Positions 40,147 through 49,970 of a stretch of 50,000 nt of DNA are shown here, piece after piece; positions within the stretch are counted from its first letter, which is position 1, and each line of letters begins with the position of its first letter. The position numbers were made by a program, and so were the translations under genes. A model generated the notes under the pieces. The model saw nothing but the letters and a program-made list of their open reading frames with translations, was not told the origin of the DNA and made no database searches. Source of the DNA: Symbiodinium natans (taxonomy: Eukaryota > Sar > Dinophyceae > Suessiales > Symbiodiniaceae); contig CAJNDS010000818.1 in NCBI GenBank assembly GCA_905221605.1, positions 1-50,000 of the forward strand, given 5' to 3'.

Positions 40147-43100
40147 GGCCTTGCGGCTTCTGCCGCTCCACTGGCCGTGGGCCTCATGGGCCGAAGACTT
40201 GGCTTTAGGGATTTTTGCACTTTCGGGGTTTTAGGGTTTAGGGCTAGGGTTTAGGGTTTAGGGTTTAGGGTTTAGGGTTTAGGGTTTAGGGTTTAGGGTT
40301 TAGGGTTTAGGGTTTAGGGTTCTTGGCGTTTTAAAGGGCTTTTAGGGTTGTCGGGTCTTTCCAGGTTTTGGGGCGTTTAGGGTTTTAGGGCTTCATTGCG
40401 TTTCAGGTGTAGTGTTTCGGGTTCAGGGTTTCGGGCTTAGGGTTTCGGCTTGAGGGTTTGGGGTTTAGGCTTCAGGGTTTTAGGGTTCAGGGTTGGCTTA
40501 CGGGGGGGTTCCGGGTCTAGGGGCCTTAGATTTCCGGGGCTTGCAAAGCTTACTGTTGTTTTTGGGATTCGGCCTTGGGTGGGGCTTTTTAGGTGCCAGG
40601 GTCTAGTGTCAAAAAACGCCTGTATACCCTTGGCATGCTTACGGGTTGTAGGGTGTTGGAGTGAACGTATGTCACATTTTGCGGTAGGGACTCAGGGTTT
40701 GGGGTTTTGAGGGGTATAGGCCGATATAGGATTCAGGTCTGTTTAGAGGTATCGGTTTAAGGCTGAGGGTTTTGGGTGCAAGGTTTAGGGTTTAGGGATT
40801 CAGCGTTTTTTAGAGGTATGAGGTTCAGTTCAGGGTTCGGTGTGTTTTCATTCTGGTGCTTAGGGTTAGGGGGTTGAGTTTTAGGGTTGGGCGTGCCAAA
40901 CGGAAGCGTGCTTTGTGAGCCCTCATTGGTCTGCAGACCTAGTCTCATGGAGTTTAAAGGCTTTCCTTTTTCACAAGGCAACGTGTACTTTTGACGCAAC
41001 GTGATTTTGACAAACTTGATATGAAACTCTTCACTCAAGCCACCGGTGGCTTGGGACACTTGGGTCGCTTGGGGTCATTTGGGACACGATTTGGGATAGC
41101 TGGATGACCTGGGTCGCTTGCGATACTTCGGGACACGTGGCACTCCTATCCAGGCACAGCCTGCAACCCTAAACCCTAAACCCTAAACCCTAAACCCTAA
41201 ACCCTAAACCCTAAACCCTAAACCCTAAACCCTAAACCCGAAACCCTAAACCCTAAAGCCCTAAACCCTAAAGCTGTCTCTGTACGTGGAAGAGTTTGGC
41301 CGAACATTGTACGCGCAAGGGGCTACGAAGAGGGAGTTCGCGGAGACAGTCAGGATGGTGGTACAGAAGCTTCTGTTCTTGAGAGCTTTCAGGACGGGCC
41401 AATGGAGGTTGCTCACGACATGGGAAGCTGTGATGAGTTTTGCGTCCCAGCAGAAGTTCATCCCACCTTCAACTGTAAAACCTAAACTGTAAACCCTAAA
41501 CCCTAAACCCTGGAACCTTTCAAACATAAACCCCTAGTAAGCCCAACCAAAGCCCTAGACCCCAAAATAGATCATGCAATCAGGCCCTCGATAGACCCTA
41601 CGACCCTAAGACTCAGAAACTTGAACCCTGAGCCCCCTTAAACCCCAAACCCCAAACCCCAAATCCCAACCCTAAACCCCAAACCCAACCCTAAACCCTA
41701 AACCCTAAACCCTAAACCCTAAACCCTAAACCCTAAACCCTAAACCCTAAACCCTAAACCCTAAACCCAAAACCCTAAACCCCAAGCCATAAACCCTAAA
41801 CCCTAAATCCTAAACCCTAAACCCTAAAAGTTGTGCGCCCATATCAAGGCGGGCTCTCGCTCGCCTCCTCACGCTCTGCGCGCAGACTGGCGGCCCGGAG
41901 GCTGTTTAGGGTTTAGGGTTTAGGGTTTGGGGTTTGGGGTTTAGGGTTTAGGGTTTAGGGATTTAGGGTTTAGGGGCTTAGGGTTTAGGGTTTTAGGGGT
42001 TAAGGGTTCTCCATGCCCAAAACACCGGTATTTGCAGCGCTTTTGCTCCTCTACACAACATGACGCACTGTCAGAAAGCTTATGCGAACGGTGTGTCGTC
42101 ATGACGCTCGAACCACTAACAAGTACCCTAAACCCTAAACCCCAAACCCTAAACCCTAAACCCTAAACCCTAAACCCTAAACCCTAAACCCTAAACCCCT
42201 TCAAACAATCTCCCACGCCAGGGCGACGAACCCGGAGCTCACGGAAGACTTCGACGATGACCGCGTGCAGCGTTTCAGGGGTTTTGGGGGTTTAGGGTTT
42301 AGGGGTTAGGGTGTAGGTTTAGGGTTTAGGGTTTAGGGTTTAGGGTTTAGGGTTTAGGGTTTAGGGTTTAGGGTTTAGGGTTTAGGGTTTAGGGTTTAGG
42401 GTTTAGGGTTGTTTTAGGTTTAGAGGCTAAGGGTTTTCGGGTTTCAGGGTTTAGTTTTCGTTTCTCTCGGTTTAGAGGCTGAGGGCTTTCAGGGTTTTAG
42501 GGTTTTAGGGTTCTGGGGTTTAGGGTTTAGGGTTTTAGGGTTTAAGGTTTAGGGTTTTTTAGGTTTAGAGGATGAGGGTTTCCAGGGTTTTAGGGTTTTG
42601 TGTTTGAGGGGTTTAGGGTTTTAGAGTTTAGGGTTTTAGGGTTCTAGGGTTTCAGGGTTTTGGGGGGTTTTGGCTTTTGAGGGCTTAGGATGTTGAAGGT
42701 TTGGGGTTGCACGGCTTAATTCCCCAAACCCTAAACCCTAGACCTTTAACCCTAAACCTTTAACCCTAAACCCTAAACCCTAAACCCTAAACCCTAAACC
42801 CTAAACCCTAAACCCTAAACCCTAAACCCTAAACCCTAAACCCTAAACCCTCACTTACTATGTATATTTAAACCCTAATGGGCTTCGTCGGCATGTGGTT
42901 TTTTTCCGAGCCCTAAACCCTGACCCCCTTCGTCGGCATGTGGTTTTTTCTCCTGGGCCCGGACCCAGAATCTGAAAAAATTGAGGGTCATTTCCGCTAC
43001 ATAAATTCTATTTAAAACGAACTGGGACTCGAGCCATTTTTCCCGAATCCTGGGGTCGCCCCCACAAGGGCTCCTGTTTAAGGTCCTGGGGGCAGGGGCC

Positions 43101-46100
43101 CTAAACCCTGACACCCTTCGTCGGCAAATGGTTTTTTCCCCCGGGAGGCCCCTAAACCCTGACACCCTTCGTCGGCAAATGGTTTTTTTTCTTGGGGGGG
43201 CCCGTAAACCCTGACGCCCTTCGTCGGCAAATGGTTTTTTTCCCCCCGGGGGGCTCTAAACCCTGGCGCCCTTCGTCGGCAAACGGTTTTTTCCAGCCAG
43301 GGGGGGGGGCCTAAACCCTGACCCTTCGTCGGCGAATGGTTTTTTTCCACCCGGGGGGCCCTAAACCCTGACACCCTTCGTCGGCAAACGGTTTTTTCCT
43401 TTTTTCCCTCCCAATGGCATTTGGGGCATAGGGTTTATTGCTCGTAGGGTTTGGGGCATTGGGTTTAGGGCCGTTTGGGACTCTTGGGGTTTGGGGCATA
43501 GGGTTTAGGATTTGGGGCATAGGGTTTGGGGTCTATTGTGGACCTTAGATTTCGGGCTTTGGACCAATTGGACTTTGAGCTTTAAGCCTACCGGGAAAGT
43601 ATTGAGTGAAATTTATATGTTCTCAATGTTATGGGTTTCTTGGGTGGGTGTTTTTTTTCCAACGCTTGACAAGCTGCTTGACTAGTGAATGCTTGGACTT
43701 GAGATGCTGAACCCTAAACCCTAAACCTTAAACCCTAAACCCTAAACCCCTGCCCCCTGAACCAGGGTTTGGGTTTCAGGCTTCAGGAAACTCAGGGGGA
43801 GGCTTCAGGGGCTCAAAGGCGGGTTGAGGGCTTCGGGGAGGAACCCTAAACCCTAAACCCTAAACTCTAAACCCTAACCCCAAAACCCTATATAAGAAGG
43901 ATTCTGTCCGTTTTTAGCGGGTTGCGTCTTCAGGGTTTCGGGTCGTTGTTGGTTGCTGCGCTGTGTGTTGATAAGAGGTATATAAAGGGTTCCCCAATCA
44001 AGGGCTCGTGTTGGAGGAGCCACCCTTCGAGATCCGCGGCTTCTCCCTCGCGCAGTTCATCTTGGTCCTAGGCGCCCCCCCCCTTATTGGGAGGGGGCTC
44101 CTAGGGCACCCTTTGGGTTCCTTTTGGGAGTTCCTTCTGGGGTTCCTTTTGGGTTTCCTTTTGGGGTTCCTTCTGGGGTTCCTTTTGGGGTTCCTTTTGG
44201 GTTCCTTTTGGGGTTCCTTTTGGGTAGGGCTCCTCTTGGGTTCCTAAATCCTTTTATTGGGGGCTCCCAGGGCTCCCTAGGTTTCCTTAGGATTCCTAGG
44301 GCCCCTATGGCTCTGAGAGTGCCAGTCACCTAAAAGCCTAAACGCGTGGAGTAGCTATGCCGCAGAATAAGAGAAGCCCTGACAACAAAAGAGAGAGCAT
44401 CAACAAGCCCAAAAGCCCTGAAACCTAGAACCCTAAATCCCTTGACCCGAAATCCCCTCATTGTGATTGGCTTTGGATAGTTTTGAGTTCCGCATATGAG
44501 AAGACATGTGTATGCAGACCAATCAGATGAAAGCCTCTTCTTTGTTGAACTCAGATAAATGCCAGATAGTTAAGTTCAAGCACAAAATAAGATATTAGAG
44601 CATTTCTAAGTTCATCGATCGAGTAACTGTATTTAGCCTTCTTGCCACCGGAAATCAACTCAACAGTGCAAGCAAAGTGGTACGGCAGTATCACGACTTT
44701 CAGCTTCTCCACAAGTCTTATGCAGCAAATGCAAGGCAATTCTTTGTGCGGTCCATTGCTCGCTTCGCTAGCACTAGAGCATCCAAAACCCTCAGCCCTC
44801 AACCCTAAACCCTAAACCCTAAACCCCAAACCCTAAACCCTAAACCCCAAACCCTAAACCCTAAACCCTAAATCCTGGCCATGACGCCCTCGGCGCTTTA
44901 GTAGTGGCTTTGGGAGCTTCGGAACCAAGCTTAAGGGAGAAAAGGAGGGACCCCCTTAGAAGGGACCCTTCATCTTCTCCCCGAATGGAACACCTTGTAT
45001 ACATAGTCCCTGCATACCTAAGTAGCCCCCTACATTACCCGTAAGGTCACTCCCCAAACCCACAACCCTAAACCCTAAACCCTAAACCCTAAACCCCAAA
45101 CCCTAAACCCTAAACCCTAAACCCTCTCGTCTAGTCCCCTGACACGCACGGCAGGATTTGTTCTCGTTGTCGTGTCCTTTGCTGACTACTTTATCTTCGG
45201 GACCAGGGGCGGAGGCGAGAACCAGGGAGTCGCGAGGGGGTTGGTTTAGTGCTTGGGGGTTGGGGGGTTTAGGGGTTTGGGTTTAGGGATGTTCAAATAG
45301 GGGTCTCGGGTTAACCGCTGAGCGGGGTGCCGGCGGTGTGCTCTCCCCTCAAGACGCGCAAACCCTAAACCCTAAACCCTAAACCCTAAACCCTAAACCC
45401 TAAACCCTAAACCCTAAACCCTAAACCCTAAACCCTAAACCCTAAACCCTAAACCCTAGATAGACCCTAAACCCTAAACCCTAAACCCTAAACCCTAAAC
45501 CCTAAACCCTAAACCCTAAACCCAGAGCCCGATGTTGCTGAGTCCGCTTCGTAGAAGCTGTTCCGGTTGCGAGTTTAGAACTTCGGGTGCAGGTTAGAGT
45601 TTGGAGTGTTTCGGGTTCAGGGGGTCGGTTCTCGAGATGGCGGTTTAGGGTTTAGGGTTTTAGGATTTAGGGTTTAGGGTTCAGGGTTTAGGGTTTAGGG
45701 ACATGTGAGAGTGGCGGTCCCTACATGTAGAAATGTAGAGACCCGACCATCAGGGAGTTCAGATTAATGTTTTTGGGCTTGGGGTTGAGGGGTTTGAGGG
45801 TGTAGGGCTTTAAGGTCGCAGGCCCATTATCCTTGTGTTGCAGGACCTTAAGTGCTGAATGTTCATAGGGATTGCTAGACTTCAAGGACAATTCCCTCAG
45901 AGTGTTGGGGGAAGTCCCTAAACCCTAAACCCTAAACCCTAAACCCTAAACCCTAAACCCTAAACCCTAAACCCTAAACCCTAAACCCTAAACCCTAAAC
46001 CCTAAACCCTAAACCCTAAACCCCAAACCCTGAACCGCCTCTGGAAAAGGTGGAGGCATAGGCGGCCTCACCTTCATCTATGCCGTGCCGGTTCTCTTGC

Positions 46101-48113
46101 TTGGTGCAGCCCGGGCCTTTGTTTTTGCTTGTTTAGGGTCTAGGGTCTAGCTTAGGGTTTAGGGTTTAGGGTTTAGGGTTTAGGGTTTAGGGTTCAAGGT
46201 TTGGGGTGAGGGGGGGGGGGGGGCCTTGGAAGGTTTTTCCGGTATGGTCACTTCCGTAAAGTAGGGTCCCTTTTGGGGTCCTTATTCTAAGGCGGCCCCG
46301 AATTTATTTCGGGTACCCAATCGGGGACCGCAACGTTGAGCACTGACATACATTTTCCTTGCTGGGTTTAGGGTTTAGGGTTTCGAGTGAAGGGTTAAGG
46401 TTAGATCTAGGTTGTGGTCCCTGTAACATACTATACGTTGCAAGGAATATATGATAAACTATGAGGAATAATGAAGAACTTGAAGAGGGTCTATAATTTA
46501 ACTCAACCCGCCAAGAAGAACTTTCCTCTTTGTATCAGAGACTGCTCGAAAATCCCCTGAACCCCACAAGCATACAAGCGGTTCTGGCATCGAGCTACAT
46601 CATGGGCTGGGCACTTTTTTGTTTTTTACACCCGAAGCTGTAAGGAACAACTTGAACTAGGGTCCGTACTTTGAGTCCAAGCCCGCACCCCAAACCCTGG
46701 ACCCTGGACCCTGGACCCTAAACCCTAAACCCTAAACCCTAAACCCTAAACCCTAAACCCTAAACCCTAAACCCTAAACCTTAAACCCAAAACCCGAAAC
46801 CCCCCCCGCCCTGTCCCGGCCGCGATGCGCAAGAAAAGCCGCGAACCGAGGCTCTGCAATATGCAGAGCTGCAGCCCGTGGAGGCCATGGGGTAGGGTTT
46901 AGGGTTTAGGGTTTAGGGTTTAGGGTTTAGGGTTTAGGGGGTAGGGTTTAGGGTTTAGGGTTTAGGGTTTAGGGCTTAGGGTTTAGGGTTTAGGGTTTAG
47001 GGTTTAGGGTTTAGGGTTTAGGGTTTAGGGTTTAGGGTTTAGGGTTTAGGGTTTAGGTAGGGTTTAGGGTTTAGGGTTTTGAGTCTGGGGTCTAGGGTCT
47101 AGGGTCTAAGGTCTAGGGTCTAGGGGTCTTTAGGGTTTAGGGTTTGGGGTTTGGGGTTTCTTGTTTAGGGTTTGGGGCCTCAAGCGTTGCAAGTTTATGG
47201 TTTGTTAAGTTTAGTTCTAGTTTTTGTTTTGGGAGGGGTTGTAGGGCGTGCTATTCATGTGCGCCGCGCAGACATGTGAAACCTGCATTGCGTACGTGGT
47301 ATGTACACCTGTCACTTGATCTACAGACCTGAAACGGCAAATCCTAAGCCCTATATCCCTAAACCCTAGAACCCTAAAGCCTAAACCCTAAACCCTAAAC
47401 CCAAAACCCGTAACATTATGGAAATTCTGTGCCCTGGAGTCTGAAACCATATCATGCATGTTGCCCAAAATCCACGCCTTGAAGTTGTGAAGACTTTTCA
47501 TGTACAGCGTGCCAAGCACTTCGACAGGGCTCACAGAAGCCCTTTTTTAGGTTTAGGGTTTAGGGTTGAGGGTTTAGGGTTTAGGGTTTAGGGTTTAGGG
47601 TTTAGGGTTTAGGGTTGGAAAGAATAGGGCGTTTGGGGGTTTAGGGTTGGGGGTCCTGATCTTCGGGATGGGCCCCGAAAATGAGTCTCGGGGACATTCG
47701 AAGGCCCTAAGCATTTCCCATGTGGGGTACCTCCCTAGTTGTGAAGGGGTGCCATTGTTTATACTCCAAATACAACAAAATTCCCGCTCAAGGGCCCCCC
47801 AAAAGGCTCCCTAATCCCTAAACCCTAAACCCTAAACCCTAAACCCTAAACCCCAAACCCCAAACCCCAAACCCCAACCTGAATGCCAGGTAGAGACCGA
47901 CAACGACGCCAGGGACACAGCTTCTGGTGCACTGCAAGGGAGACCACAGCATCGGAGTAAACGACGCACAGACAGAAAGATAGCAGACAGCCAGGGAGAG
48001 TGAGAGCAAGCGAGAAAGGGCGAGAGAGAGAGAGAGAGAGAGAGAAGAAAACAGCAGCAAAAGAAAGTAATCAGCACAGAAAGACACAAAGATCACAAGA
48101 GACAGGAGGGACG

Positions 48114-48153
<40 letters not shown>

Positions 48154-49276
48154 GAGAGAGAGACAGAGAAGAGAGAGTGGGAGGCTTGCAAGCAGAGCGG
48201 CTCGCAAGCAACATTTATGAACAGCCGTGATGTGAATATTATTCCTAGCAAGAAAGCAACCCTAAACCCTAAACCCTGAACCCTAAACCCTAAACCCTAA
48301 ACCCTAAACCCTAAACCCTAAACCCCAAACCCCAAACCCCAAACCCCAAACCCCAAACCCTAAACCCCAATCCTTCCCGCTGGTCGCAAGGCCGTCGGAC
48401 TCTTCGAGTCGAAAGCCACGACGACCATTCGGAAGGCTTGGGGGGTGGAGGGGCGGTAGGTTCAGGGTTTAGGGTTTAGGGTTTGGGGTTTAGGGCTTAG
48501 GGTTTGGGGTTTAGGGTTTAGGGTTTAGGGTTTAAGGTTTAGGGTTTGGGGTTTAGGGTTTGGGTTTAGGGTTTAGGGTTTGGGGTTTAGGGTTTAGGGT
48601 TTGGGGTTTAGGAATTTAGGAGGTCTTCAACATGCCTGGATCAGAACCAGTACAGAATGTTTGTGTTCGAAGCAGCGCATAAGGATCACACAAGCCGGTA
48701 GAGGTAGAGGAAAGCCTCTCTCGTAGTGGTTACCCACTGTCTCCCGGCATAACTTCTTTTCCCTAACATTGTAGGCCATAACCCCGAAACCCCTAAACCC
48801 CTAAACCCCTAAACCTCTAAACCCCTAAACCCCAAACCCCAAACCCCAAACCCCAAACCCTAAACCCTAAACCCTAAACCCTACACCCTACACCCTACAC
48901 CCTAAACCCTAAACCCTAAACCCTAAACCCTAAACCCTAACCACACCGCTCTCTCGGCGCGGAATTTCAGTACGTCCGTATGGCTGGAGAGATGCAGAAG
49001 CCGTCTACAAAGATGGCGCCAAAGCGCAAGCGCGCACGGCCCCCTAGAAAGAAACCTCTAACCCTTGAACCCCAAAGCTCCAAAGCTCCTACACCTTCAA
49101 ACTCCTAAACCCCAAGCTCCTACACCGTTTAAGCCCCTGAAGCCCCAATGTTCCTACACCTCTAAGCCTCTAAGCGCCTAAGCCGAAGCAACAATCCTCC
49201 GCCTCCATTTCTGTGCGCTGCTCAGGTCAAGTCGGACGTGACCCGGCACCGCTACGGCTCCACCGGCGCATTCGAA
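40147..49276 (+). CDS. Probable plastid protein resembling DUF2854 (PF11016), nine exons, 3' partial
   Basis: Exons joining in phase: 40147-40201 (GLAASAAPLAVGLMGRRL), 41831-41900 (LSLASSRSARRLAARR, transit-like), 42222-42271 (ATNPELTEDFDDDRVQ), 44003-44071 (LVLEEPPFEIRGFSLAQFIL), 45155-45208 (FVLVVVSFADYFIFGTRG), 46050-46108 (GGIGGLTFIYAVPVLLLGA), 46851-46883 (ALQYAELQPVE), 48391-48435 (AVGLFESKATTTIRK) and 49226-49276 (VKSDVTRHRYGSTGAFE). Joined, it gives two membrane segments, a YAELQPV motif, a KATTTIRK segment and DVTRHRYG; DUF2854 proteins of cyanobacteria and plastids have, as I recall, two membrane helices, (K)YAELKPV and DVTRFRYG in this order. The conserved C-terminal half lies beyond the window. 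Donors are GC at 40202, 41901, 44072, 45209, 46109, 46884 and 48436 and GT at 42272 and 49277; eight of nine acceptors are AG|G. Biological role of the family is unknown. Confidence 0.68.
40225..40322 (+). repeat. G-strand array at start of plastid-gene intron 1
   Basis: About 12 TTTAGGG units shortly after the GC donor at 40202. The rest of the intron to 41160 is unique or degenerate spacer, including GGGACACTTGGGTCGCTTGG-like tandem units at 41045-41145. Confidence 0.93.
41165..41273 (+). repeat. C-strand array
   Basis: About 15 CCCTAAA units ending in CCCTAAAG, a candidate acceptor for the frame at 41274. Confidence 0.95.
41274..41474 (+). CDS. Candidate mobile-element exon or cassette
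   Basis: A 201-base frame (67 codons, phase 0 at both ends) with YVEEFGRTLYAQGATKREFA and FRTGQWRLLTTWEAVMSF. The pattern (grouped Tyr, then GQW..L..WE) reminds me of the N-terminal part of tyrosine-recombinase/DIRS-type ORFs seen in dinoflagellates; this is recollection only. It breaks the phase of the plastid gene, so it would be a nested fragment or skipped exon. A second frame is also open. Confidence 0.3.
41640..41830 (+). repeat. C-strand array at end of intron 1
   Basis: About 25 units; the last is CCCTAAAAG, whose AG is the acceptor of exon 41831. Confidence 0.95.
41905..42198. repeat. G-array, spacer, C-array: plastid-gene intron 2
   Basis: TTTAGGG / TTTGGGG from 41905 to 42010, a 110-base spacer, then CCCTAAA 42123-42198. 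A compact example (321 bp) of the inverted-array intron. Confidence 0.95.
42280..42852. repeat. G-array then C-array in plastid-gene intron 3
   Basis: TTTAGGG with many variants to 42660, including about 14 perfect units at 42310-42410, then CCCTAAA at 42725-42852. Confidence 0.95.
42873..43420 (+). repeat. About 51-bp tandem repeat with TTCGTCGGCA core
   Basis: Eight copies of CTTCGTCGGCAAATGGTTTT, each followed by a T-run and a C/G-run, joined by CCCTAAACCCTGACACC. The last six are tandem at about 51-54 bases; the first two are separated by unique sequence. Confidence 0.9.
43430..43604. other. Degenerate GGGTTTGGGGCATA repeats
   Basis: Several copies of TTTGGGGCATAGGG follow the 51-bp array, then unique sequence. 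Confidence 0.7.
43605..43700 (+). repeat. Dispersed repeat family B, copy 3
   Basis: TTATATGTTCTCAATGTTAT, TTCTTGGGTGGGTG and TTGACTAGTGAATGCTTGGA in the order seen at 19965-20045. Confidence 0.6.
43708..44002. other. End of plastid-gene intron 3
   Basis: Short C-arrays (43708-43755, 43840-43890), then about 110 unique bases ending CCCCAATCAAG before exon 44003. Confidence 0.6.
44100..44245 (+). repeat. 15-bp tandem repeat (GGGTTCCTTTTGGGG)
   Basis: About nine units, some 14 long, giving Gly-Phe-Leu-Leu frames by repetition. Confidence 0.9.
44250..44795. other. Spacer with AT-richer segment, intron 4
   Basis: 44250-44330 is degenerate GGGCTCCCAGGG sequence. 44480-44795 is less GC-rich and holds an 83-codon minus-strand frame (KVVILPYHFACTVELISGGK) that looks somewhat protein-like, with no recognised family and no splice support. 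Confidence 0.4.
44795..45125 (+). repeat. Two C-arrays with spacer
   Basis: CCCTAAA / CCCCAAA units at 44795-44875 and 45065-45125; the second ends 30 bases before exon 45155. Confidence 0.93.
45360..45523 (+). repeat. C-strand array
   Basis: About 22 perfect CCCTAAA units broken once by GATAGA. It lies in intron 5, not at its end; a G-array (45640-45702) and another C-array follow. Confidence 0.97.
45640..46035. repeat. G-array, spacer, C-array in intron 5
   Basis: TTTAGGG at 45640-45702 and about 16 CCCTAAA units at 45917-46035, ending shortly before exon 46050. Confidence 0.95.
46135..46800. repeat. G-array, AT-richer spacer, C-array: intron 6
   Basis: TTTAGGG 46135-46200, poly-G 46209-46223, AT-richer unique sequence 46390-46680 without a supported frame, then CCCTAAA 46690-46800. 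Confidence 0.9.
46893..47155 (+). repeat. Long G-strand array at start of intron 7
   Basis: About 30 TTTAGGG units, then GGGTCTA and TTTGGGG variants, starting nine bases after the donor. Confidence 0.97.
47405..47545. other. Exon-sized island open on both strands
   Basis: Flanked by a C-array (47345-47400) and a G-array (47552-47645). Plus strand: VAQNPRLEVVKTFHVQRAKH. Minus strand: EVLGTLYMKSLHNFKAWILG. Both look like protein. Syntax favours plus, but inclusion would insert an extra segment into the plastid protein. Confidence 0.35.
47815..47878 (+). repeat. C-array switching from CCCTAAA to CCCCAAA
   Basis: Five units of each kind in separate blocks. Confidence 0.93.
48015..48180. repeat. 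(GA)n microsatellites
   Basis: Two runs of GA dinucleotides (48022-48045, 48113-48162) with AG-rich sequence between. Confidence 0.95.
48258..48370 (+). repeat. C-array ending intron 7
   Basis: CCCTAAA then CCCCAAA units, ending 20 bases before exon 48391. Confidence 0.95.
48460..48940. repeat. G-array, spacer, C-array: intron 8
   Basis: TTTAGGG / TTTGGGG 48460-48612, unique spacer, then CCCCTAAA, CCCCAAA, CCCTAAA and CCCTACA blocks 48785-48940. An island 48955-49060 with a basic frame (MAPKRKRARPPRKK) and degenerate C-units follow before exon 49226. Confidence 0.9.
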
Positions 49277-49876
49277 GTGTAGGGGCTTTAAGGAACCCTA
49301 TGCGAAAAGGGTTCAGGGTTTCGGATTATGTAGGGTGGGCCTTAGGAACCCTGAAAGGTTTTACGGTCCATATACCTTAGTGGCGGCTATAGTGGGATAG
49401 CGTAATTATGGGGTTCAGGGTGTAGGGTATGGGGTTCATCGAGCCCAATATAAAAGGGTTTGAGGTCCACATGCCATGGGGGATTCTCGTAGAATAGGGG
49501 ATATGGGTAGAGAGAGGGTTTAGAGTTTAGGTTGAAAGCGGGTTGTTGGATGTTTTTGTTTTTAAATTTGAGGGTGTTTCGGATTAGGGCTTTACGGGTG
49601 GCTTTAGGGGTTTCGGGGGCTTCAGGGCCTGTGCTTGAATACGTTTAGGGTTCAAGGTTTCGGGCTTAATGAGATGAGGTTAGCGGTTGTGCGGGGTTCC
49701 GGGTTTCGGGCGAGGGGAGGCGCTTCATGAGGAGTGAGTGGCGCAATCGGGTGCGCGCTGGATAAGCAGAGGGGTGTGAGGGCTTGAAGTACCCAAACCC
49801 TAAACCCTAAACCCTAAACAGAAACCATCAAAGCCTAAACCCTAAACCTCGGCCACGTCGCACGTCTCAAATATCC

Positions 49877-49877
<1 letters not shown>
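49277..49877. other. Start of the next intron
   Basis: Begins GTGTAGGGGC, then degenerate G-rich units (GGGTTTCGG, GGTTCAGGG) to about 49700, unique sequence, and a short C-array (49795-49850). No frame supported. Confidence 0.5.
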
Positions 49878-49923
<46 letters not shown>

Positions 49924-49970
49924 GGCCATCCCCCCCCCCCCCCCCCCTCCTCCCCATCCCCCACCCCCCC
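49878..49970. repeat. Poly-C tract
   Basis: A run of 44 C, then CTCGGCCAT and further C-runs. A real tract this long is possible, but its length is unreliable in most sequencing. Confidence 0.9.

Noticed and set aside
44008-44247. 79-codon Leu-Gly-Phe membrane protein
   Set aside because: Only the first 22 codons (an exon of the plastid gene) are informative; the rest is translation of the 15-bp repeat.
44551-44802. 83-codon minus-strand protein
   Set aside because: The frame is plausible but isolated: it lies in an intron of the plastid gene, with no splice or family support.
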